From assembly GCF_014297445.1 (NCBI RefSeq), contig NZ_JACORU010000004.1, positions 372,001 through 436,000 on the forward strand: 64,000 nt of DNA, given 5' to 3'. Shown here one piece after another: positions 58,378 to 64,000 of this stretch (its first letter is position 1; every line of letters starts with the position of its first letter). The notes beneath the pieces are model-generated. The model had not been told where the DNA came from, ran no database searches, and was given only the letters and a program-made list of their open reading frames with translations. A program made the position numbers and the translations under genes. This stretch comes from Ramlibacter albus (GTDB lineage: Bacteria; Pseudomonadota; Gammaproteobacteria; Burkholderiales; Burkholderiaceae_C).

Positions 58378-61300
58378 TCACATGTTGCGCCGGTACTGCC
58401 CGCCCACCTCGAACAGGGCGCTGGTGATCTGGCCGAGCGAGCACACCCGCACGGCGTCCATCAGCACCTCGAACACGTTGCGGTTCTCGATCACGGCCTG
58501 CTGCAGGCGCTTGAGCATGGCGGGCGACTCGCCAGCGTTGCGTGCATGGAAGTCCTGCAGGCGCCTGAGCTGGCTTTGCTTTTCCTCCTCGGTGGAGCGG
58601 GCCAGCTCCAGCTTGTCCAGCACGGCATCGCCGTGCGGGTTGCGGAAGGTGTTGACGCCGATGATCGGCAGCTCGCCGGTGTGCTTGAGCATCTCGTAGT
58701 GCATGCTCTCGTCCTGGATGCGGCCGCGCTGGTAGCCGGTCTCCATCGCGCCGAGCACGCCGCCGCGCTCGCTGATGCGCTCGAATTCGGCCAGCACCGC
58801 TTCTTCCACCAGGTCCGTCAGCTCGTCGATGATGAAGGCGCCCTGGTTCGGGTTCTCGTTCTTCGCCAGCCCCCACTCGCGGTTGATGATCAGCTGGATG
58901 GCCATCGCGCGGCGCACCGATTCCTCGGTGGGCGTGGTGATGGCCTCGTCGTACGCGTTGGTGTGCAGCGAGTTGCAGTTGTCGTAGATCGCGATCAGCG
59001 CCTGCAGCGTGGTACGGATGTCGTTGAACGCGATCTCCTGCGCGTGCAGCGAGCGGCCGGATGTCTGGATGTGGTACTTGAGCTTCTGGCTGCGCTCGTT
59101 GGCCCCGTACTTCTCCTTCATCGCCACCGCCCAGATGCGGCGAGCGACGCGGCCCATGACGGTGTACTCCGGGTCCATGCCGTTGCTGAAGAAGAACGAC
59201 AGGTTGGGCGCGAAGTCGTCGATGTGCATGCCCCGCGCGAGGTAGGCCTCGACGAACGTGAAGCCGTTCGACAGCGTGAAGGCCAGCTGCGAGATCGGGT
59301 TGGCGCCGGCCTCGGCGATGTGGTAGCCCGAGATGGAGACCGAATAGAAATTCCGGACGTTGTGGTGGACGAAGTACTCCTGGATGTCGCCCATCACCTT
59401 CAGCGAGAACTCGGTGGAGAAGATGCAGGTGTTCTGGCCCTGGTCTTCCTTCAGGATGTCCGCCTGCACGGTGCCGCGCACGTTGGCGAGCACCCATTCC
59501 TTGATCTTCGCGGCCTCGGTCGGCGTCGGCTCGCGGCCGTTGTCGGTCTTGAACTTCTCGATGTTCTGGTCGATGGCGGTGTTCATGAACATCGCAAGGA
59601 TCGAGGGCGCCGGGCCGTTGATCGTCATCGACACGGAGGTGGCCGGGTCGCACAGGTCGAAGCCCGAGTACAGCACCTTCATGTCGTCGAGCGTGGCGAT
59701 CGACACGCCGGAGTTGCCCACCTTGCCGTAGATGTCCGGGCGCAGGTCGGGCTCGTTGCCGTACAGCGTGACGGAGTCGAACGCCGTGGACAAACGCTTC
59801 GCGGGCATGCCCTGCGACAGCAGCTTGAACCGCTTGTTGGTGCGGAAGGGGTCGCCTTCGCCCGCGAACATGCGGGTGGGGTCCTCGCCCTCGCGCTTGA
59901 ACGCGAACACGCCGGCCGTGTACGGGAACGAACCGGGCACGTTCTCCAGCATCAGCCACTTGAGGATCTCGCCGTGGTCCTCGTATTGCGGCAGCGCGAC
60001 CTTGCGGATGGTGGTGCCGGAGAGCGACTTCGAGGTGAGGCGCGTGCGGATCTCCTTGTCGCGGATCTTGACCACGTACTCGTCGCCCGAATACGCCTTC
60101 TGCATGTCCGGCCACTGCTTGAGCAGGTGCAGCGCGTCGCGGTCCATGCGCGCAAGGCGCTTGCCGGCGAGGTCGAGCGTGGCCTCGGCGGCCGGTGCGC
60201 GGTCGGGCTTGTCGACCTGCAGCATGCGCGCGGCTTCCTTCAGCTGCTGGATCTCGCGGGCGATGCGCGACTGCTCCACCGCGCGCTTCTTGTAGCCGCG
60301 CACCGTCTCGGAAATCTCGGCGAGGTAGCGCGAGCGCTGCGGCGGCACCACGGGCGTCTGGTTGGTGCTGTGGCGCACGTCGACCGCGGGCAGCCGGCCA
60401 TCCTTGAGCCCAAGGCCCAGTTCCTCGAGGCGCGGCTTCATCGCCTGGTAGAGCGCCGTCACGCCGTCGTCGTTGAAGCGCGCCGCCATCGTGCCGAACA
60501 CCGGCATCTCGTCGGGCCGCTGCCTGAACGCTTCCTTGTTGCGCTGGACCTGCTTGGCCACGTCGCGCAGCGCGTCGGCAGCGCCCTTGCGGTCGAACTT
60601 GTTGATGGCCACGAACTCGGCGAAGTCGAGCATGTCGATCTTCTCGAGCTGGCTGGCGGCGCCGAACTCCGGCGTCATCACGTACACCGGGACGTCCACG
60701 TGCGGCACGATGGCCGCGTCGCCCTGGCCGATGCCGGAGGTTTCGACGACCACCAGGTCGAAGCCGGCGGCCTTGCACGCGGCAACCACGTCGGGCAGGG
60801 CGGCGGAAATCTCGCTGCCGAAGTCACGCGTCGCGAGCGAGCGCATGTACACGCGCGGGCCTTCGCGCCAAGGCGAGATGGCGTTCATGCGGATGCGGTC
60901 GCCGAGCAGCGCGCCGCCGCTCTTGCGGCGCGAGGGGTCGATGGAGATGATGGCGACGCGCAGCGAATCGTCCTGGTCCAGGCGCAGCCGGCGCACCAGC
61001 TCGTCCGTGAGCGAGGACTTGCCCGCGCCGCCGGTGCCGGTGATGCCCACCACCGGCACGTGGCGCTTGTCGGATTCCATGCGGATGGCGTTCACCAGCT
61101 GGGCGTCGGCCGTGCCGGCTTCCAGCGCGGTGATCAGTTGCGCCAACGCGCGCCAGTTCTTCTCGTCATGCCCCTGGATCGCGGCGAGTTGCGTCGGCGC
61201 ATACGAGGCGATGTCGCGGTCGCAGCGCATCACCATCTCGCCGATCATCCCCTGCAGGCCCATCTTCTGCCCGTCCTCCGGGCTGTAGATGCGGGTGACG

Positions 61301-61671
61301 CCGTAGTCCTGCAGCTCCTTGATCTCCGAGGGCACGATCACGCCGCCGCCGCCGCCGAACACCTGCACGTGCTCGCCGCCGCGCTGGCGCAGCAGGTCGA
61401 CCATGTACTTGAAGTACTCGACGTGGCCGCCCTGGTAGGAGCTGATGGCGATGCCCTGCACGTCCTCCTGCAGCGCGGCCGTCACCACCTCGTCGACGCT
61501 GCGGTTGTGGCCGAGGTGGATGACCTCCGCGCCCATGCCCTGCAGGATGCGCCGCATGATGTTGATGGCCGCGTCGTGCCCGTCGAACAGGCTCGCGGCC
61601 GTGACGAAGCGCACCTTGTGCGTGGGGCGGTAGTTGGCGAGCGCCTTGAATTCGGCGGACAGGTCGGTCAT
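58378..61671 (-). CDS. icmF: IcmF, fused adenosylcobalamin-dependent acyl-CoA mutase
   Basis: IcmF interconverts isobutyryl-CoA and butyryl-CoA (some members act on pivalyl- or isovaleryl-CoA) and carries its own GTPase chaperone. The 1097-residue protein has an N-terminal B12-binding domain with FDGHD (histidine ligand H32). A G3E GTPase domain follows with P-loop GTGGAGKSS (212-220), [18 protein letters not shown] and NKFD. The mutase barrel makes up the C-terminal half ([26 protein letters not shown]). The start ATG at 61671 follows TGGAG. Its promoter overlaps a perfect palindrome. Liv transporter genes downstream fit a branched-chain catabolic role. Confidence 0.95.
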   Translation of the reverse strand: MTDLSAEFKALANYRPTHKVRFVTAASLFDGHDAAINIMRRILQGMGAEVIHLGHNRSVDEVVTAALQEDVQGIAISSYQGGHVEYFKYMVDLLRQRGGEHVQVFGGGGGVIVPSEIKELQDYGVTRIYSPEDGQKMGLQGMIGEMVMRCDRDIASYAPTQLAAIQGHDEKNWRALAQLITALEAGTADAQLVNAIRMESDKRHVPVVGITGTGGAGKSSLTDELVRRLRLDQDDSLRVAIISIDPSRRKSGGALLGDRIRMNAISPWREGPRVYMRSLATRDFGSEISAALPDVVAACKAAGFDLVVVETSGIGQGDAAIVPHVDVPVYVMTPEFGAASQLEKIDMLDFAEFVAINKFDRKGAADALRDVAKQVQRNKEAFRQRPDEMPVFGTMAARFNDDGVTALYQAMKPRLEELGLGLKDGRLPAVDVRHSTNQTPVVPPQRSRYLAEISETVRGYKKRAVEQSRIAREIQQLKEAARMLQVDKPDRAPAAEATLDLAGKRLARMDRDALHLLKQWPDMQKAYSGDEYVVKIRDKEIRTRLTSKSLSGTTIRKVALPQYEDHGEILKWLMLENVPGSFPYTAGVFAFKREGEDPTRMFAGEGDPFRTNKRFKLLSQGMPAKRLSTAFDSVTLYGNEPDLRPDIYGKVGNSGVSIATLDDMKVLYSGFDLCDPATSVSMTINGPAPSILAMFMNTAIDQNIEKFKTDNGREPTPTEAAKIKEWVLANVRGTVQADILKEDQGQNTCIFSTEFSLKVMGDIQEYFVHHNVRNFYSVSISGYHIAEAGANPISQLAFTLSNGFTFVEAYLARGMHIDDFAPNLSFFFSNGMDPEYTVMGRVARRIWAVAMKEKYGANERSQKLKYHIQTSGRSLHAQEIAFNDIRTTLQALIAIYDNCNSLHTNAYDEAITTPTEESVRRAMAIQLIINREWGLAKNENPNQGAFIIDELTDLVEEAVLAEFERISERGGVLGAMETGYQRGRIQDESMHYEMLKHTGELPIIGVNTFRNPHGDAVLDKLELARSTEEEKQSQLRRLQDFHARNAGESPAMLKRLQQAVIENRNVFEVLMDAVRVCSLGQITSALFEVGGQYRRNM

Positions 61672-61693
61672 GGGGGCTCCAGCGAACCCCCGT

Positions 61694-61722
61694 ACCATAC
61701 TTGACGTTTACGTAAACGTCAA
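61694..61722 (-). promoter_or_regulatory. icmF promoter overlapped by a perfect 22-base palindrome
   Basis: On the minus strand TTGACG (61717-61722), a 17-base spacer and TATGGT (61694-61699) form a sigma-70-like promoter 22 bases before the icmF ATG. The -35 box and spacer are covered by a perfect palindrome at 61701-61722, each half being TTGACGTTTAC. A repressor bound there would block RNA polymerase. MerR-type LiuR regulators of branched-chain catabolism use sites with similar TTGACG/CGTCAA ends, so such a regulator is a candidate. Confidence 0.75.
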
Positions 61723-61726
61723 CGAC

Positions 61727-63691
61727 TCAGCCGCCGTACAGGAACTTCGGCAGCCACAGCGTCAGGCCCGGCCAGATGTACATGAGGACCATGCACAGGA
61801 TGACGATGAGCATGTACGGCATCATCCCCGCGAAGATCTGGTTGATCGTCACGTGGGGGGGCGAGACGCCCTTCAGGTAGAAGGCCGACATCGCCACCGG
61901 CGGCGACAGGAAGGCGGCCTGCAGGTTGACGAACACCAGCACGCCCCAGAGGATGGGGTCGATCTGGAAGTGCTGCAGCAGCGGCAGGAAGATGGGCACG
62001 AAGATCACGATGATCTCGGTCCACTCCAGCGGCCAGCCCAGGACGAAGATGATCGCCTGCGACACCAGCAGGAACTGCACGGGCGACAGGTTCATGCTCA
62101 GCACCCAGCGTTCGACCAGCGCCTGCCCGCCGAGGATGGCGAACACGGCGGAGAAGATGGCCGAGCCGATGAACAGCCAGCACACCATCGACGTCGTCTT
62201 GGCTGTGAGGAACACGGCCTGCTTGATCTTCTCCCAGGTGAGCGTCTTCGCCTGCCAGGCCATCAGGAACGCGCCCAGCGCGCCGACGCCCGCCGACTCG
62301 GTCGCCGTGGTGATGCCGAACAGGATCACCGCCAGCACGACGAAGGTGAGGATCCCCAGCGGCATCACCGAGATCGTGAGCAGGCGCAGGATCTCGAACT
62401 GTTCGGCGTCGAAGCGCAGGTAGTACCAGATGAGGAAGACGAGCGACAGCGCGGCCGTGATGGCGAAGCCGATGTAGAACTCATCGGGCACGCCGACCGG
62501 CCCGTCCGGCGCGGCGGGTTCCCCCAGCTCCCTGGGCCCGGCGCTTTCGGACTTCTCGGCACCGGGTGGCTCCTGCACCCCACCTGCGGACGGCGGCTCC
62601 TGCAAGCCGCCGGCTGCCGGCGGCTCCTGCACACCGCCCGACGCGGGCGGCTCGCTCAGGCCGCCGGACGCGGCCGGCGGCTCCTGCAGGCCGCCGCCGG
62701 CGGACGCGCCGGGGCTGGCGGTTTTCTGCACCGACTCCACCTGCAGGGGCGCGGGCGCGTCGACCTTCTGCGAATAGATGACGACGTACCACCATGCGGT
62801 GGCGAGCGTCACCGCCACGAGGATGACCGGCACGAGCGCGGTGACGAGGTTGCGCAGGAGCATCCCGCGCGTCACGCGTTCGCCGCCTTCGGCCGGCGGC
62901 GCCGCCATGGCGCGCGCGGGCGACAGGCTGGCCGCGACGAGCGCGGGCAGCATGCGGCGCGAATAGGCCTGCGACAGGTGCTGCACCCAGGCCGGGATCG
63001 GCACCTGCATCTGCTCCGGGGGCAGCCTGGGCGCGATCTTCGGGTTGATGAGAACCCACCCGATGATGTACACGAGGTAGAGCAGCGCCAGGAAGAAACC
63101 CGGGAACATCGCGGCCGCATAGAGTTTCACGACCGACTGCCCGGCCACCGCCGCGTACACGATGATCATCACCGAGGGCGGGATCAGGATGCCCAGCGTG
63201 CCCCCGGCCGTGATCACCCCGGATGCGAGCTTCACGTCGTAGCCGGCGTTGAGCATGGGCCGCATGGCGATCACGCCCATCAGGACCACAACCGCACCGA
63301 CCAGCCCCGACGCGATGCCCCAGAAGGTGCAGATGATCAGGGTCGTGACCGCGAGCGAACCGGGAAGCCGCCGGAAGGCGAGCTGCACGCTGTGGAACAT
63401 CTTGTCCACCAGCGCGCCGCGCTCCATCACGTAGCCCATCAGCACGAACAGCGGGATCGACAGCAGCGTCTCGTTGTTCATCGCGCCGAAGGCGCGCTGC
63501 ACCATCAGGTCGAAGATCCGGTTGTTCCAGAAGTGGACGTTCGGGTCGTAGAACGCGACCCAGCCGAACATGATGCCCAGCCCCATCAGCGTGAAAGCCG
63601 TGGGGAAGCCGAGCATGATGACGACGACGATGAGGATCAGCATCGTCAGCCCGAGGGCGGCGTTGCTCATGAATGGGATGAAGGCGTTCAT
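61727..63691 (-). CDS. dctM: DctM-type large permease of a TRAP transporter, with a repetitive loop
   Basis: The 654-residue protein is the large membrane subunit of a TRAP transporter, which imports carboxylates using a sodium gradient. Family motifs include NNETLLSIPLFVLMGYVMERG, ITAGGTLGILIPPSVMIIVYA and TESAGVGALGAF. It is about 220 residues longer than ordinary DctM (about 430). The excess is a loop (about 225-400) with an extra membrane segment (about 284-305) and five Gly/Glu/Pro repeats (333-377). The ATG at 63691 overlaps the small-subunit stop. It ends next to the icmF operator. Confidence 0.92.
   Translation of the reverse strand: MNAFIPFMSNAALGLTMLILIVVVIMLGFPTAFTLMGLGIMFGWVAFYDPNVHFWNNRIFDLMVQRAFGAMNNETLLSIPLFVLMGYVMERGALVDKMFHSVQLAFRRLPGSLAVTTLIICTFWGIASGLVGAVVVLMGVIAMRPMLNAGYDVKLASGVITAGGTLGILIPPSVMIIVYAAVAGQSVVKLYAAAMFPGFFLALLYLVYIIGWVLINPKIAPRLPPEQMQVPIPAWVQHLSQAYSRRMLPALVAASLSPARAMAAPPAEGGERVTRGMLLRNLVTALVPVILVAVTLATAWWYVVIYSQKVDAPAPLQVESVQKTASPGASAGGGLQEPPAASGGLSEPPASGGVQEPPAAGGLQEPPSAGGVQEPPGAEKSESAGPRELGEPAAPDGPVGVPDEFYIGFAITAALSLVFLIWYYLRFDAEQFEILRLLTISVMPLGILTFVVLAVILFGITTATESAGVGALGAFLMAWQAKTLTWEKIKQAVFLTAKTTSMVCWLFIGSAIFSAVFAILGGQALVERWVLSMNLSPVQFLLVSQAIIFVLGWPLEWTEIIVIFVPIFLPLLQHFQIDPILWGVLVFVNLQAAFLSPPVAMSAFYLKGVSPPHVTINQIFAGMMPYMLIVILCMVLMYIWPGLTLWLPKFLYGG
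62561..62695 (-). repeat. Five imperfect 27-30 base repeats inside dctM
   Basis: The segment encodes five tandem units of 9-10 residues with consensus GG[L/V]QEPP[A/S]A (residues 333-377 of the permease), one unit having S for Q. Units differ at synonymous and coding positions, so the array is not freshly amplified. It sits in a loop predicted between membrane segments. Confidence 0.85.
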
Positions 63692-64000
63692 TCCTGCCCC
63701 AGGCGCTGGCGCGCCGCCTCGTCGATGCTCTTGGTCTTGGCGATGGCCTCGCGCCGCGACGCGTCGTCGACGTAGGTGCTGCTGGACAGCTGCTGTTCGA
63801 CGACGTCGATTTCCTCGGCGTCGTCCAGCCGCTCGGTCCACCGGCCCGTCTTGAGGCACACGATGCAGCGCACGATCTCGGAGATGCCCTGCAGCAGCAC
63901 GGTGGCGCCCGCGAAGGGAATGAAGAACTTGAAGGGGTAGATCGGCAGCGGCGTGGCGTTGAACGTGGTTTCGTGGATCGCCAGCGAATCGCCGAAGTAC
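63688..64000 (-). CDS. dctQ: DctQ-type small permease of the TRAP transporter (5' part outside window)
   Basis: The frame is open to the window edge and encodes the C-terminal part of the small TRAP membrane subunit. A membrane segment around IYPFKFFIPFAGATVLLQG is followed by SEIVRC, the usual DctQ end of the last helix. A charged cytoplasmic tail of about 50 residues (many Asp/Glu/Arg) follows, longer than in most DctQ. Its stop overlaps the dctM start (ATGA). The binding protein DctP is expected further upstream, outside the window. Confidence 0.85.
   Translation of the reverse strand, partial: YFGDSLAIHETTFNATPLPIYPFKFFIPFAGATVLLQGISEIVRCIVCLKTGRWTERLDDAEEIDVVEQQLSSSTYVDDASRREAIAKTKSIDEAARQRLGQE

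Overview
The window is a continuous, gene-dense stretch of a high-GC bacterial chromosome. Gene order and protein families point to a betaproteobacterium of the order Burkholderiales, most likely family Comamonadaceae (Variovorax/Ramlibacter/Acidovorax-like). The evidence is hslU directly before mraZ, the uninterrupted division and cell wall (dcw) cluster, RodA beginning MSAVFEKPS, the fused mutase IcmF, liv and TRAP transporters, and two dispersed palindromic elements of kinds I associate with this group. The genus assignment is inference. No rRNA, tRNA, CRISPR array, insertion sequence or prophage was seen, and no gene-free stretch exceeds about 250 bases.

Layout. 1-848 is the 3' end of hslU. 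1011-18110 is the dcw cluster on the plus strand: mraZ, rsmH, ftsL, ftsI, murE, murF, mraY, murD, ftsW, murG, murC, ddl, ftsQ, ftsA, ftsZ. Nearly every junction is a 1-4 base stop/start overlap, and the cluster is closed by a strong intrinsic terminator. A vapBC toxin-antitoxin pair on the minus strand separates ftsZ from lpxC. Then come ruvC (minus), a secreted M1 aminopeptidase, and a two-gene cassette that looks like a type III secretion chaperone with a possible client. From 32015 down to 24326 the minus strand carries a long co-directional run: yqiA, an RNB exoribonuclease, a TonB-like protein, aroE, mtgA, plsC, a CdsA-like gene and a metallo-beta-lactamase-fold protein.

32047-36170 (plus) is a tight cluster of rodA, a beta-hydroxyacid dehydrogenase and an unusual three-domain signalling protein (receiver, class III nucleotide cyclase, Ser/Thr kinase). 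It is followed by tldD, a hypothetical gene, and a DAHP synthase gene preceded by a Phe/Tyr/Trp-rich leader peptide and attenuator. mpl and an acyl-CoA synthetase are on the minus strand. 43730-49605 (plus) carries an unknown gene, a TlpA-like thioredoxin, accB-accC, prmA, a zinc-ribbon membrane protein and a PfkB-family kinase. Next are an SDR enzyme, a lipoprotein metallohydrolase and a CorA-like membrane protein. The end of the window is catabolic, on the minus strand: a branched-chain amino-acid-type ABC transporter (livM, livH, livK, livF, livG), icmF behind a promoter overlapped by a perfect palindrome, and a TRAP transporter cut by the window edge.

Together the genes make the lipid II precursor (murE/F/D/C/G, mraY, ddl), recycle murein peptide (mpl), polymerise septal and lateral wall (ftsW/ftsI, rodA, mtgA) and assemble the divisome (ftsL/Q/A/Z). 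They also start lipid A and phospholipid synthesis (lpxC, accBC, plsC), feed the shikimate pathway (aroG, aroE), and import and degrade branched acyl substrates (liv, icmF). The most unusual items are the receiver-cyclase-kinase protein beside rodA, the aromatic attenuator, a dispersed repeat forming the N-terminus of FtsW, the chaperone-like pair, and the palindromic icmF operator.
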